The position numbers and the translations under genes are program-made. 64,000 bases of DNA, taken from the NCBI RefSeq assembly GCF_002215035.1, contig NZ_NKFP01000006.1, positions 2,058,530 through 2,122,529 on the forward strand, read 5' to 3'. Source of the stretch: Leptolyngbya ohadii IS1. Its GTDB lineage: Bacteria; Cyanobacteriota; Cyanobacteriia; Elainellales; Elainellaceae. Shown piece by piece: positions 27,272 to 37,433 of the stretch. A model generated the notes under the pieces. It was not told the DNA's origin. It did not search any database and saw only the letters and a program-made list of their open reading frames with translations. The first letter of the stretch is position 1; every line of letters begins with the position of its first letter.

Positions 27272-30200
27272 CTAGAGCTGATTCAGCCGATCGCGGAGGA
27301 TTTGCGCCTGGGTTTCTGCCTCTGCCAGTGAATCTCTTGCGCCCTGAACCACATCGGCAGGAGCTTTGTCCACAAATTTGGGATTGCTCAACCGTTGCGA
27401 CAGAGCTGACATTTCGGCTTCGGCTTTCTTCAGGTCTTTCTCCAGCTTCGATCGCAGGGCATCCACATCCACAACCCCTGCCAGCGGAATCGAAACCTGC
27501 ACTGTACCGACCACCCCAACGATCGACTGACCCTGGGACTGTCCTTCGGCGGGTAATGCCAGCGGAGTCGCTTCAGCTTCCACATCTACGATCGCGTCTA
27601 CCGCATCTTCAAACTGACCCAAGACCTCTGCGGTCAGGGATTGTAGTTTGTTTTCGGTTGCCCGCCGATCGTCAGCAAATAGGAGGTTTCGATAGCCAAA
27701 TAGCACCGTGCGCCATAAACCAATCAGCGTGAACAGGGTCGGCAGCAGGGGCAGGCTATTAATTTCGCTGAGGAGCGCAAACAGCACTTTAAGAACCACG
27801 ATACCTGCGAACAATAGTCCCAGCGTTACCGCCGCCCGCGTATAGTTCTGGCGAGGAGTCCGTTCGGGTTTCGCCTGCGAGGGTTTGGCGATCGGCGCAA
27901 TTGCTGAAGTCCGGGTCGGGACAATTGGCGCAGGTTCGGGCTTGAGGATATCCAGATGCTCCACCTTTGCCAGATCTTGAATGTAGGGCTGGGCAGCAGT
28001 CAGGATTTCCCGTTCGCGATCGTTCTCCGTCTGGAAGACCGTTGTAACTTTCACCCCAGGCTTAATGTCTGCCTCGGCGCGGAGGTTTCGCACGGTGCGG
28101 ATGGTTTCGATAATCAGGTCAAACTGCCCCTCCAAGTCGGAATTAATCAGCGACTCTTCGAGCGTTGGGTATGCCTGAAGCGCCAGGAATTTATCATCTC
28201 CCGATTGGGTCAGGGTATGCCAAACTTCTTCGGTAATGTGGGGCATAAAGGGATGGAGCAGCCGCAGGGTGCCTTCCAGGACGTGGGCAAGAACCTGCTG
28301 CGCTACCTTACGCGATGCCGAATCCTTGTCTTGCAGGCGGGACTTCACCAGCTCGATGTACCAGTCGCAGAAGTCGCCCCAGATGAACTCATACAGTCCT
28401 TTCGCAGCTTCACCCAAGCCAAAGGCATCGATATTTTCGGCAGTTTGCTTGATGACCTGATGGTAGCGGGACAGCAGCCAGCGATCGCTTAGCTCCAACT
28501 CACTCGCATCGGGGAAACCAAGCTGCTCCGGAGTCTGACCGTCCAGATTCATCATCACAAAGCGGGAGGCGTTCCACAGCTTATTCGTGAAGTTGCGCGA
28601 CGCTTCTACCGAGGCAGACTCATCGGTCTTGCGGTTGTACTCCAGACGAATATCCTGTCCGGCTCCAGCAACGGCTTTTACCAGGGTGTAGCGGAGGGAA
28701 TCCGTACCGTATTTACGAATCAGCACCAGCGGATCGATGCCGTTGTTCTTCGACTTGGACATCTTTTCGCCGTTCTCGTCCAGCACCAGTCCGTGAATAT
28801 AGACGTGCTTGAACGGCATTTTGCCCGTGAAGTGTCCCGCCATCATCGTCATCCGGGCAACCCAGAAGAAAATAATGTCGAATCCAGTGACAAGCGTGGA
28901 GGTCGGATAGTAAAACTCCAGATCCTTCGTTTCGTGGGGCCAGCCCATTGTGGAGAAGGGCCACAGACCCGAAGAGAACCAGGTATCCAGCACGTCGGGG
29001 TCACGCTCTAGCTGTACCTCTTCCCCGAACTCCGCCTTCGCCAGATCGATCGCCTCAGCTTCCGTTGCCGCCACCACAAAGGGCGTATTGTCCTTAATTT
29101 CGCCTTCCGTTTCGCTGACCGCGTACCACGCCGGAATCTGATGACCCCACCAGAGCTGACGCGAGATACACCAGTCCTTCAGGTTTACCAGCCAGTCGCG
29201 ATACACCTTCGTCCAGCGTTCCGGCACAAAGATCGGCTCGTCCTGATTGTCCAGGAAGTCCAGAGCGCGATCGGCAAGGGGGCGAATTTTGACAAACCAC
29301 TGGGTTGAGAGCAGTGGCTCCACGGGCACTTTGCCGCGATCGCTGTAGGGAACGGTGTGCTTGTAGTCCTCAATCTTGACCAGGAAGCCATCTTCCTCCA
29401 GCCGCTTGACCACATTCTTCCGCGCCACAAACCGATCCTGCCCCTGGAAATCTCCGGCGTTCTCGTTCAGGGTGCCGTCCTTGTTCAGGATATTGATAAA
29501 CTCCAGGCTGTGCCGCATTCCCATCTCAAAGTCGTTCGGGTCGTGGGCAGGAGTCACCTTCACGCAGCCCGTTCCAAAGCTGGAATCGACATACTCATCG
29601 GCGATGATCGGAATCTCGCGATTCATGATCGGCAGGCGAATCGTTTTGCCCACCAGATGCTTGTAGCGATCGTCCTCTGGGTTCACTGCCACCGCCGTAT
29701 CGCCCAGCATCGTCTCCGGTCGGGTGGTTGCCACTTCCAAGTAGCCCGACCCATCCGTGAGGGGATAGCGGAAATGCCAGAGATTTCCCTGAACTTCCTT
29801 ATTTTCGACTTCCAGATCCGACACCGCCGACTGTGTAGCGGGACACCAGTTCACCAGATACTTACCCCGGTAAATCAGCCCCTCATTATAAAGACGCTTG
29901 AATGCCTCAACGACTGCCTCAGACAGCCCCTCATCCATCGTGAATCGCTCGCGGCTCCAGTCCACCGAAACGCCCAGACTCCGCAACTGTCCAACGATCG
30001 TGCCACCCGACTGTGTTTTCCATTCCCAGGCGCGTTCCAGGTACTTTTCCCGTCCCACATCAAAGCGGGTCTTGCCCTGCGATCGCAGTTCCTTGTCCAG
30101 AATCGCTGCCACCGCAATACTCGCGTGATCCGTCCCCGGTAGCCACAGCGTGTTAAAGCCCCGCATCCGGTGATACCGCACCAGCACATCCATTAGGGTA

Positions 30201-30433
30201 TTGTCGAAAGCGTGACCCATGTGGAGGCTTCCCGTCACGTTCGGCGGCGGAATCACAATACAGTAGGGCGTTCCTCCGCGATCGGGGTCTGCCTTGAAAA
30301 TCTGATTCTCTTCCCAGGATTTTTGCCATTTCGCTTCGTTGGCAAATGGGTCGTACTGGCTCGCGAGGGTTGGAGTCGTTGCAGTCATTGTTCCTGAGAG
30401 ATCACGATTTTTCACTTCTTTCAATTCTGCCAT
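27272..30433 (-). CDS. valS: Valyl-tRNA synthetase with inserted CAAD membrane domain
   Basis: This class I synthetase is 1053 residues, about 100 more than usual. The HIGH-type motif is [13 protein letters not shown] near residue 60. The editing domain is at about 200-370, and KMSKS is in [12 protein letters not shown]. The anticodon-binding helices follow. Residues about 825-950 are an insertion between the anticodon domain and the C-terminal coiled coil. It is a Pro-rich linker, two hydrophobic segments ([20 protein letters not shown] and [19 protein letters not shown]), then an amphipathic helix. This is the cyanobacterial CAAD domain, known to anchor some synthetases in thylakoid membranes. 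The coiled coil ([20 protein letters not shown]) closes the protein. An internal ATG at codon 16 is an alternative start. Confidence 0.96.
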   Translation of the reverse strand: MAELKEVKNRDLSGTMTATTPTLASQYDPFANEAKWQKSWEENQIFKADPDRGGTPYCIVIPPPNVTGSLHMGHAFDNTLMDVLVRYHRMRGFNTLWLPGTDHASIAVAAILDKELRSQGKTRFDVGREKYLERAWEWKTQSGGTIVGQLRSLGVSVDWSRERFTMDEGLSEAVVEAFKRLYNEGLIYRGKYLVNWCPATQSAVSDLEVENKEVQGNLWHFRYPLTDGSGYLEVATTRPETMLGDTAVAVNPEDDRYKHLVGKTIRLPIMNREIPIIADEYVDSSFGTGCVKVTPAHDPNDFEMGMRHSLEFINILNKDGTLNENAGDFQGQDRFVARKNVVKRLEEDGFLVKIEDYKHTVPYSDRGKVPVEPLLSTQWFVKIRPLADRALDFLDNQDEPIFVPERWTKVYRDWLVNLKDWCISRQLWWGHQIPAWYAVSETEGEIKDNTPFVVAATEAEAIDLAKAEFGEEVQLERDPDVLDTWFSSGLWPFSTMGWPHETKDLEFYYPTSTLVTGFDIIFFWVARMTMMAGHFTGKMPFKHVYIHGLVLDENGEKMSKSKNNGIDPLVLIRKYGTDSLRYTLVKAVAGAGQDIRLEYNRKTDESASVEASRNFTNKLWNASRFVMMNLDGQTPEQLGFPDASELELSDRWLLSRYHQVIKQTAENIDAFGLGEAAKGLYEFIWGDFCDWYIELVKSRLQDKDSASRKVAQQVLAHVLEGTLRLLHPFMPHITEEVWHTLTQSGDDKFLALQAYPTLEESLINSDLEGQFDLIIETIRTVRNLRAEADIKPGVKVTTVFQTENDREREILTAAQPYIQDLAKVEHLDILKPEPAPIVPTRTSAIAPIAKPSQAKPERTPRQNYTRAAVTLGLLFAGIVVLKVLFALLSEINSLPLLPTLFTLIGLWRTVLFGYRNLLFADDRRATENKLQSLTAEVLGQFEDAVDAIVDVEAEATPLALPAEGQSQGQSIVGVVGTVQVSIPLAGVVDVDALRSKLEKDLKKAEAEMSALSQRLSNPKFVDKAPADVVQGARDSLAEAETQAQILRDRLNQL

Positions 30434-30479
30434 GTGAGCTTACCGATGGGTCATTTCGGTTCAGGTTAAAACGTTCAGG

Positions 30480-30890
30480 TTAAAACCCCACTCTGGATCG
30501 CCACATTGCCACCCCCAACCCGCTGCCCAACAGTCCTCCAAAGGCAATACTGACCGGAGCAATTAGCAGAAAGCTCAGATCCGCCTGACTGCCCTTCGGA
30601 TAGCCTCCCAACCAAGTTGCCGCAAAAAAGCAGACGATCGCCCAAACCAGAGAACTACCCAACATCCAGGGCATTACCCGCCGCGACCGAACCGCCAAAG
30701 CCGTTAGCAGCGCCGCCCCGCTGTAGAATAAGCCGATCGCAAATCCAACCGCTGCACCATAGCGAATTAGATCAATCGTCCAGGTGTAGCTAACGATCGA
30801 GCCGCCCATTAAAGTGAGAATAATCCCTAAAAAAATCCAGCTCAGGACACCCATCCCTGCCCAAATTAGTTTTGCCCGCATTACCCGCAT
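30480..30890 (-). CDS. Hypothetical four-helix membrane protein
   Basis: The 136-residue protein has four hydrophobic segments at about 9-33, 42-65, 73-94 and 105-130, with few loop residues. A glycine-rich last helix (FGGLLGSGLGVAMW) suggests tight packing. The family is not recognised. It lies 46 bp upstream of valS on the same strand and may be transcribed with it. Two ATG codons three apart are possible starts. Confidence 0.7.
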   Translation of the reverse strand: MRVMRAKLIWAGMGVLSWIFLGIILTLMGGSIVSYTWTIDLIRYGAAVGFAIGLFYSGAALLTALAVRSRRVMPWMLGSSLVWAIVCFFAATWLGGYPKGSQADLSFLLIAPVSIAFGGLLGSGLGVAMWRSRVGF

Positions 30891-31181
30891 TAATAGAATG
30901 ACCGCGTTGACTGTAGCGACAGCTTCGGGGAAACGGCTCTCCAGAAATTGGTAAATCCAATGCGAATTCGAGCTAATTTAATCGCTCTTCAATCGATCGC
31001 TTCCCGTCCCTGGTTTGATGGGCACCGCAGCGAAAAAGTTCCTGACCTCTGAAGCGGCTGAGGATGTTGGGGAATTTCTGGGACACTTCATGAAAGATTC
31101 ACATGAAAGATCAAAATCCACCCTGGGTATTCTGGGATTAGAAACGAACGGGATGAGCAAACAGCCGTCTAGCAGAACACT

Positions 31182-31379
31182 CTAGGGTTGAGCCGTTTCC
31201 AGCCAGTCAAAAATTCGATCGAGCTGTTCCAGCGTTACCAAGCCGTATTGCCACAGAATCATTGGCAGCGGACCGGGATCTTGCTCACGGTAGCGCAGCG
31301 CAATGGCGATCGAAGACGCAGACAAAGCCAGATCTTCCTGGAGAAACCGGATAAATCGTGAGTATTTCGTGGGCGTCAT
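31182..31379 (-). CDS. DUF2949 family small protein
   Basis: The 65-residue protein has the cyanobacterial DUF2949 pattern: FIRFLQEDLALSASSIAIAL, a Gln-Asp-Pro-Gly-Pro-Leu-Pro-Met turn, then ILWQYGLVTLEQLDRIFDWL. The function is unknown. Its ATG follows a very strong ribosome-binding sequence, AAGGAGGTGA, at somewhat long spacing. It is a lone gene. Confidence 0.85.
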   Translation of the reverse strand: MTPTKYSRFIRFLQEDLALSASSIAIALRYREQDPGPLPMILWQYGLVTLEQLDRIFDWLETAQP

Positions 31380-31975
31380 CGGTTGAACTCACCTCCTTGA
31401 GAAGCAGCTAAGTGGTAGAGAAACGAGCGTTGGGAACGGGCATTGGGAACAGGGAAAACACAAAGATTAAGCAAGTGGAACTTCAGTCATTGAACGAGCG
31501 GGAAAACATTTAGCGAAACCAGCAACGACGCGAGGGATTTAATTGCCAGTCCTGGTGAAACTACGCTGAAACTGCTTGAAAGGAACAGTACAGGTAAGAT
31601 AACGACAGCCTGGGACAAACCCGTTAACCTGCTATGAACTTTTGGCTGCGTTTCATTAAACCTCCTAATCCGGCTCCACTGTGTGATGAGGTTCACAGCC
31701 TGAGTAGCAGCAAATCAGCATCGCTCAGCAGGATTAGCATTTCCAGCTTATGTTTCTATCGCTATCCGCCTATGATCCTGTTCGATTTCCATCCTTTGCA
31801 TAGATACAAAGCATAGATGAAATACAAACAGGCGGACTGCTTCCTGGGAAAGAATACATTAATTCTTTCTGCAATTCCTGCGGCGGATGTAAATTTCCCT
31901 CAAAAGAAAGGGCTGATAGTATAAAGTTTTATCCACCTGTCCTTCTCCTGGCGGATTTCCCAGCAGTTCATTAGG
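31380..31975. other. 596-bp spacer without a recognised gene
   Basis: Short open frames on both strands lack family features, good starts or codon pattern. No hairpin with a T run and no known regulatory box was found. It probably contains the promoter of the DUF2949 gene. Confidence 0.45.
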
Positions 31976-32599
31976 CTATCTGGGCTGGTTAAGATAGCGA
32001 ATTTCAACCCGATCGCCTACCTCTAGCCCTAATTCTGCGGCACGTCCAGCACGCAGTTCGATCACCTGATTTACATCTGCCATTGTTCCATAGGTGGGGC
32101 AGGGGTCGGCGGTACAGGGCGGAGAATTAGGGGCGATCGCCTTCACTTCACCATTCAGCATAAACACCATGTCGAGCGGCGAGGGCGTATTTTTCATCCA
32201 GAACCACAAAGGACGAGGCACATCAAACGAAAACAGCATTCCGCGATCGTCTGGCAGGGGAGGACGAAACATCAGTCCCATTGCCTGTTCACGGGGCGTT
32301 CGAGCCACCTCAAGATTGATCGTTTGTCCGCCAATAATTGCCTCGGCAGTGATGGGAAGCATTTGAGCAGCAGCAGGGTTGACGATCGGACGATTTGCCA
32401 CAGGTGGGGTAATAGCAGGATTAACGGCTGGACTCGCAGATGGACTCGCAGATGGACTCGCAGCGGGCGAGGTTTGGCTGACGGGAGCAGACTGGGGAGA
32501 TGAAGGCGATACAGAAGTAGACGGAGAAGGCGTACAGCCCAGCAGCAAAACACCGAGACTCAAATGGAGCAGTGGAGCAAGGGGAGTGAAGGAAATCAT
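31976..32599 (-). CDS. DUF192 family lipoprotein
   Basis: The 207-residue protein has a signal with lipobox LLLGC near residue 22. A repetitive Ser/Pro/Ala linker (containing SPASPSASPSASP-like runs) follows, and then a complete DUF192 domain of about 115 residues. The domain carries ARTPREQAMGLMFRPPLPDD, RGMLFSFDVPRPLWFWMKNT and ELRAGRAAELGLEVGD. DUF192 proteins are small exported beta-rich proteins of unknown biochemical role. The linker is encoded by short repeats (GGACTCGCAGAT-type units near 32430-32462). Confidence 0.9.
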   Translation of the reverse strand: MISFTPLAPLLHLSLGVLLLGCTPSPSTSVSPSSPQSAPVSQTSPAASPSASPSASPAVNPAITPPVANRPIVNPAAAQMLPITAEAIIGGQTINLEVARTPREQAMGLMFRPPLPDDRGMLFSFDVPRPLWFWMKNTPSPLDMVFMLNGEVKAIAPNSPPCTADPCPTYGTMADVNQVIELRAGRAAELGLEVGDRVEIRYLNQPR

Positions 32600-32682
32600 C
32601 GAACTATCCCATCAAAGCAAGGAAACAAGCACAAGATCCGGAGAAACAGAAATCATGCGTTAGCGTAACGCATCCTGCCGCA

Positions 32683-32782
32683 TAAGTAGGTGGTTGTAAT
32701 TATTTATGAGATAGAGGGGGTCTGGGGCATAGCCCTCACCACCCGCAAATCCATCCGTTGTTTAATTGCGCCCAGCTACTTA
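32683..32782 (-). mobile_element. MITE-like element, copy B (100 bp)
   Basis: This is an inverse-orientation copy of the element at 2872-2990, with the same terminal inverted repeats and flanking sequence. Only one central hairpin is present, so it is about 19 bp shorter in the middle. It lies just beyond the stop codon of the solute-binding protein gene. Confidence 0.75.
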
Positions 32783-32790
32783 CGACTGAT

Positions 32791-33672
32791 CTAGTTTGTC
32801 TGTGCTGAGTCTCTGCTGATGGTGCGGCGGAAAAAGGCGAGGACGGGTTCCCGATCGATCGGCACCACACCCGATTCCCCAAACCAGCGATCGAACAGGG
32901 TCAAATCCTCTGGGTTACTGTCCAAGACGCCCTGCATGAACTCAGTCAGGGTTGTATTGACGGCAGCCTGGAAGCGATCGTTCCCCGGTGGAATCAGACA
33001 GGCATAGGTCTGCTCGTCGTAGGGATTGCGCGGAATCACGGTGAGCTGATCGGGGTTGGGGCTGGCTTGCCGCAGTGCTTCTAGCAGAATGCCGTCGCTG
33101 GCAAGGGCATCAATGCGATTATTCTCCAGAGCCTTTAAGCCTGCTTCCCGGTTAGGTAAATTCACAAATTCCGCAAAGGCGAGGCGGCGCTTGACGCTAT
33201 CTGCATTCGTCGTCCCCGGAATCACGCCAATCCGAAACTGGTTGCCAAAATTATCATCATTGCGGACAAGCAACTGGGTTCCCGTCTGGAAATATCCTGT
33301 TGAATACAGGGCATCCATTGCCCGACTGCGAGAAAAGCTGCTGGAGTCGCACAGCAAATCAATCTTGCCCTGCTTCACAACTTCGTAGCGATCGGTCGTA
33401 TTCACCGGCGCAAATTTAATCTGAATCGATCGCTCCAGCTTATCTTCCAGACGGGCTTTGAGCAGATTCACCAGATCGATCGAGAATCCAGTGGGTTGTC
33501 CCTGGGTATCCAGATAGGTGAACGGAAAGGCGTCGGCTCGGACTCCAATTGTCAGCACTCCCTGCTGCGTCATTCGATCGATTACGGGCTGGGCGTGACC
33601 CACTCCCGCAGTCAGCAAAACCGCAAAAAACATAACGATGACGATCGCCGGAAGCCGATAGAGCCGATTCAC
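32791..33672 (-). CDS. Periplasmic solute-binding protein, family 3 (amino-acid type)
   Basis: The 293-residue protein has a clear signal peptide (VIVMFFAVLLTAGVGHAQ, residues 11-28). The family 3 pattern of amino-acid binding proteins follows: LTIGVRADAFPFTYLDTQGQ, FSIDLVNLLKAR, DLLCDSSSFSRSRA. A C-terminal segment, LTEFMQGVLDSNPEDLTLFD, completes the domain. No permease or ATPase gene is adjacent, so it either serves a transporter encoded elsewhere or acts as a sensor. The start is a GTG (codons MNRLYRLP) preceded by AGGGTAGG. A MITE copy begins right after its stop. Confidence 0.88.
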   Translation of the reverse strand: MNRLYRLPAIVIVMFFAVLLTAGVGHAQPVIDRMTQQGVLTIGVRADAFPFTYLDTQGQPTGFSIDLVNLLKARLEDKLERSIQIKFAPVNTTDRYEVVKQGKIDLLCDSSSFSRSRAMDALYSTGYFQTGTQLLVRNDDNFGNQFRIGVIPGTTNADSVKRRLAFAEFVNLPNREAGLKALENNRIDALASDGILLEALRQASPNPDQLTVIPRNPYDEQTYACLIPPGNDRFQAAVNTTLTEFMQGVLDSNPEDLTLFDRWFGESGVVPIDREPVLAFFRRTISRDSAQTN

Positions 33673-33769
33673 GCTAACCTACCCTCAATGTAAAACCAGT
33701 GAAGACTAGTAAATACCAGTAAAACGTTCGTTAAAACGCACCGGGAGTTTAGCACGATTTCAGTCGAAA

Positions 33770-34465
33770 TTATGATTCACGCAGCACATAGCCAACGCCG
33801 CGCACGGTTTGAATCAGCCGCTTCTCGCCTTCGTCCTCGATTTTGAGCCGCAGATAGCGAATGTAAACTTCAATCACATTCGACTCGCCCATAAAGTCAT
33901 AGCCCCAAACGTTTTCGAGGATTTGTTCGCGGGTCAGGACTTCGCGAGGATGCTCCATTAAGTATTTCAGCAGCTCAAATTCCTTCATTGTCAGGTCAAT
34001 CACCCGACTGCCGCGCAGTGCCCGTCTTGTCCCCAGATCCAGCACCAGGTCGGCAAAGCGGAGCTGCTCATTATTCGGCACATCCGAATGGAGGTAAAGC
34101 CGCACCAGCTTCAGGAATTCATCGCTGCGGTAGGGCTTCAGGAAATAGTCGTCTGCCCCTGCCTGCAAGCAAGCCACCCGATCCTCCAGCGCATCCCGCG
34201 CCATCAGCAGCAAAACGGGCATTCTTGCTCCCGTAGCCCGCAGGTGACTGCACAGCGACAGCCCCGAATCCCCTGCCAGCATTCGATCGACTACGACTAA
34301 CGCAGGCTGTATCTCCTTTGCCTGACGCAACCCCGTCGCAGCATCATAGGCGATCGAAGGCTCGTAGCCCGACTCGCGCAAATCAGCGCTGACGTGCTGT
34401 GCCAGCATTTCATCAGTTTCAATCACCAGAACCTTCGGATTCTGCTCCTGAGCCAGACTGCTCAT
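33770..34465 (-). CDS. nblR: OmpR-family response regulator, NblR-like
   Basis: The receiver (about 10-125) has acceptor D60 in ALVVVDRMLAGDSG and a lysine in FLKPYRSDE. The switch Thr/Ser is replaced by methionine (M88 in LLLMARDA). The winged-helix domain has LTMKEFELLKYLMEHPREVL and ends RLIQTVRGVGYVLRES. The DRMLAGDSGLSLC and YFLKPYRSDEFLKLVRLYL stretches recall NblR, the regulator of phycobilisome degradation under stress. NblR is known to be an atypical receiver. The assignment is from remembered family pattern and the nadK neighbour. The ATG at 34465 gives a 28-bp gap to nadK on the same strand. Confidence 0.78.
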   Translation of the reverse strand: MSSLAQEQNPKVLVIETDEMLAQHVSADLRESGYEPSIAYDAATGLRQAKEIQPALVVVDRMLAGDSGLSLCSHLRATGARMPVLLLMARDALEDRVACLQAGADDYFLKPYRSDEFLKLVRLYLHSDVPNNEQLRFADLVLDLGTRRALRGSRVIDLTMKEFELLKYLMEHPREVLTREQILENVWGYDFMGESNVIEVYIRYLRLKIEDEGEKRLIQTVRGVGYVLRES

Positions 34466-34493
34466 CAGGTTGGATACTCCTTTGTTTCCCTGC

Positions 34494-35411
34494 CTAAGGT
34501 AGCTCAACCGAAGTCGGCTTTGCCACATGGGGTAGTCCCCATCCTAGCTTTTCTCTCAGGACATGGAAAAACTCATTAGGACGAAGGCGAATAAATCTTG
34601 CCGCATAGGGCGATCGCAATACCCGCACGTGATCTTCAGGCAGCACACAGCATCCGGCATTGCCATCCACCACCATTACCAGCGGATCGCGATTTGCCGC
34701 ATAAATCGTCACAGGCTCGGTGTTAGAAAATACCAGGGCACGGGATGCCAGGGAATGGGGACAGATAGGCACAAGCTGCAAGACGGGCACACCAGGGGTA
34801 ATTACAGGACCTCCTGCCGAGAGGGAATAGGCCGTTGACCCGGTCGGCGTGGAGATGATAATTCCGTCTGCTGCGATATCAACCGGGGCGTGGCGTCCAA
34901 TTTCAATTTCAAAATGGCACATGCTCGTCAGCGGTTCCCGATGCAGCACCATTTCATTCAGGCACAGGGCTTCCCACATCAGCCCCCCCTCACGCCACAC
35001 CTGCACCGTCAGCATCGATCGCGATTCGACCTCGTATTTGCCCTCTACGACAGCATCGATCGCCTGCGGTAGATAGTTCAGGTAGGTTTCCGTGAGGAAT
35101 CCCATATGTCCGGTGTTAACCGTCAGCAGGGGAATTTGCTGGGGAGCGACCTGCCGGAAGGCAGCCAGAACCGTACCATCTCCACCCAGGACGATCGCAA
35201 ACTTCATGTCCTCGTCGAAGCCAGGGGGCGTGAGCTGGGTAATCGGTGTATGGCACACCGGACGACCGGGCTTTGAATACCCCAGAATGCCGCCCTGCCC
35301 CGTAGTCGCAAGAACTTCCCACCCCAATGCGGTCAATTTGTCCGTGAGTTCTTGGGCAATCCGGCAGGCGATTGGCTTCGTATCGTTGTAAATAATGCCA
35401 GCTTTGGGCAC
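34494..35411 (-). CDS. nadK: NAD kinase
   Basis: This enzyme makes NADP+ from NAD+ and ATP in the cytoplasm. The 305-residue protein carries [14 protein letters not shown] (the GGDG catalytic motif). It also has [10 protein letters not shown] and the second signature [20 protein letters not shown]. The GTG at 35411 (protein [10 protein letters not shown]) is preferred over a TTG two codons earlier, because the family normally begins this way. It precedes the NblR-like regulator on the same strand, probably as one transcript. Confidence 0.96.
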   Translation of the reverse strand: MPKAGIIYNDTKPIACRIAQELTDKLTALGWEVLATTGQGGILGYSKPGRPVCHTPITQLTPPGFDEDMKFAIVLGGDGTVLAAFRQVAPQQIPLLTVNTGHMGFLTETYLNYLPQAIDAVVEGKYEVESRSMLTVQVWREGGLMWEALCLNEMVLHREPLTSMCHFEIEIGRHAPVDIAADGIIISTPTGSTAYSLSAGGPVITPGVPVLQLVPICPHSLASRALVFSNTEPVTIYAANRDPLVMVVDGNAGCCVLPEDHVRVLRSPYAARFIRLRPNEFFHVLREKLGWGLPHVAKPTSVELP

Positions 35412-35750
35412 GCTCAATAATGTCCCGTCAGTTCAGCAATTGGTGAAGGATGCCGAGCTACCCAGCCAGAATCATCGCTCTGTCAGGGTCGCACTTCCTC
35501 TCTAGATTAGAGCGATCGGCGTTGCTTTGAACAGCGTTTAAACAATTTGGCATTCGGAATTCGTGATTTCTACCCGGTCGCCAGCGGTGAAACCTTGCTA
35601 ATCGAGGCAGTTCTGGGACTTATCGGGCTTGCGGCTAACTTTTGTCACCCTCCCCCGACGCTTTGATTAGCTTTTGTGAAGCCTGGATCAGCAAATCGAT
35701 ATTTGCTTTTGTTGTCGCTCTTGTAATATTTTGTTACAAAGGGAGGACAG
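35412..35750. other. Spacer between nadK and the DUF2993 gene
   Basis: 339 bp between divergent genes, expected to hold both promoters. The segment at 35685-35715 has repeated ATCGATATTTGC-like AT-rich words. No box of known type or stable hairpin was recognised. Confidence 0.45.
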
Positions 35751-36590
35751 ATGGAACAAACAGCCCGTTTCAACGAGTGCAGCCTGATGTTTGGTAGTTT
35801 TACAAATCCTAAGAGCAGTTCCGGGACTTCAGGTATGGATTTTGGAGAACGGATGCTCAACGCCGCCGCAACCCAGTCGATTCGCCACCTGTTTTCGCAG
35901 TGCGAGTCGATCGATGTGGCAGTGAGATGCTATCCCTCTAGCAAACTGCTCCAGGGCAGTATCGACAATTTCAAGATGAATGGACGCGGACTGGTGATTC
36001 GCCGCCAGTTTGAGGTCGAGGAAATGTCCTTTGAAACCGATGCCGTATCGATCGACTTCGGCTCGGTGCTGGGCGGACAACTGAAGCTCAAGCAGCCCAC
36101 GCAGGCGGTGGCACAGGTCATCCTCAGCGAAGACGGCATTAATCGGGCATTTAAGGCAGACTTGGTGCAGAAGAAGCTTGATCAGGTCGAACTGGAAGAA
36201 CTCACGAATCTTTCGGGGGGTGAGCCTGTCTCTTTCCGGGATGTCCAGCTCCAGCTTTTGCCAGACAACCAGGTGAGCATTTCCGCGAAGACGGATTTGC
36301 CCAACCAGAGCGATGTGCCAATTCAGCTCACGGCAACCCTGGCGGTAGAAAAGCGGCGTAGAGTGGCATTCCAGAATCCGCAGTTCAACCCGGAGGGCGT
36401 TCCCGATGGGGTGCGTGGACTGGCAGAAATTGTCACCAAAGCCTTTGCCGATGTTCTGAATAACATGGTGGATCTCGATCGCTTTGATCTGGATGGGGTG
36501 ATGATGCGGATCAACCGTCTGGAGACGCAGGGAAAATCGCTAGTTTTTAGCGGCTATGCCCAAATTGACCATTTTCCGGGAGTGGGATAA
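35751..36590 (+). CDS. DUF2993 (LmeA-like) lipid-binding family protein
   Basis: The 279-residue protein shows the cyanobacterial DUF2993 pattern: FGERMLNAAATQSIRHLFSQ, VRCYPSSKLLQGSIDNFKMN, DFGSVLGGQLKLKQPTQA and ILSEDGINRAF. Related LmeA proteins bind phospholipid in the cell envelope. No signal peptide is visible here, so this member may be cytoplasmic or associated with thylakoid membranes. The ATG has GGGAGG 4 nt upstream. It is transcribed alone and converges with the SDR gene. Confidence 0.88.
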   Translation: MEQTARFNECSLMFGSFTNPKSSSGTSGMDFGERMLNAAATQSIRHLFSQCESIDVAVRCYPSSKLLQGSIDNFKMNGRGLVIRRQFEVEEMSFETDAVSIDFGSVLGGQLKLKQPTQAVAQVILSEDGINRAFKADLVQKKLDQVELEELTNLSGGEPVSFRDVQLQLLPDNQVSISAKTDLPNQSDVPIQLTATLAVEKRRRVAFQNPQFNPEGVPDGVRGLAEIVTKAFADVLNNMVDLDRFDLDGVMMRINRLETQGKSLVFSGYAQIDHFPGVG

Positions 36591-36617
36591 GATTCGCCTT
36601 CTGTTCAACAGAAAGAT

Positions 36618-37397
36618 TCAGGAGCGGCGAAAGCCCCCTTCGGAATGAATGATCTGTCCGGTAATCCAGTTTGCTTCATCGCTGGCGAGAAAGGCAATCA
36701 GGCGGGCTACGTCGTCTGGCTGTCCCAATCGTCCTCCCGGAAAGCGGGGTAATAGCTCTTGTTTTAGGGTGGGGGTTATCCAACCACTGTCGGTTGGTCC
36801 TGGGTTGACCGCATTCACGGTGATCCCTCTGCCCGCAACTTCAGCTGATAGGGCGAGGGTTAGTGCATCGATCGCTCCTTTGGTTGCGGCATAGGCGATT
36901 TCCCCAATCATGGGAGCCTGAAACTGCCCAGAAGTCAGGTTGATAATGCGTCCTCCTTCACCGCGAAACCGTCGAGCAAATTCAACGCTGAGCAGTGCTG
37001 TGGCTCGAAGATTGACAGCATAGGTGGCATCCAGGATAGAGGCACTTAAATTCTCAAAGCTGTCTGGGACTGAGTAAGCAGCATTGTTCACCAGAATTGA
37101 AACTGTCCCAAAATGGGCAATCGCCTGCTCGACCACAGCTTTTGCAGCATCCGGCTCGGATAAATCAACTTCAACCCCAATCGCTTGAACGCCAAAATCT
37201 AAGAGTTCCTGCTGGAGCTGCTGGGGGTCTGCGGTATCGGCTCCCCAGAGCATCTCCTGGTCGTAGCTTTGCCAATGGGTGAAAAAGATATTCGCGCCTG
37301 CCAGAGCTAACCGACGACAAATCGCTGCTCCAATTCCCTGAAGACGACTTGCCCCTGTAACGATCGCCGTTCGCCCTGCCAGGGGTCTACTGTTCAT
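36618..37397 (-). CDS. Short-chain dehydrogenase/reductase (classical SDR)
   Basis: The 259-residue protein has the nucleotide motif TAIVTGASRLQGIGAAI (one residue longer than the usual TGxxxGIG). The structural motif is LVNNAAYS, and the active-site Tyr and Lys are in YAATKGAID. NAVNPGPTDSGWI and the C-terminal ITGQIIHSEGGF, typical of FabG-like enzymes, follow. The loop after strand 2 (FFTHWQSYDQEMLWGADTAD) is longer than average. The substrate is unknown. The mannosidase gene lies 36 bp upstream of it in the transcription direction's opposite end, that is, at lower SDR priority: mannosidase ends at 37434-40805 on the same strand, so the two may be cotranscribed. Confidence 0.9.
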   Translation of the reverse strand: MNSRPLAGRTAIVTGASRLQGIGAAICRRLALAGANIFFTHWQSYDQEMLWGADTADPQQLQQELLDFGVQAIGVEVDLSEPDAAKAVVEQAIAHFGTVSILVNNAAYSVPDSFENLSASILDATYAVNLRATALLSVEFARRFRGEGGRIINLTSGQFQAPMIGEIAYAATKGAIDALTLALSAEVAGRGITVNAVNPGPTDSGWITPTLKQELLPRFPGGRLGQPDDVARLIAFLASDEANWITGQIIHSEGGFRRS

Positions 37398-37433
37398 AGG
37401 AGGACGCTCCTTGAAGTCCGATCGGGCGTGCTT

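Noticed and set aside
29357..30142. 261-codon plus-strand frame inside valS
   Set aside because: Its codons are complementary to the conserved ValRS editing domain; no start signal or family pattern.
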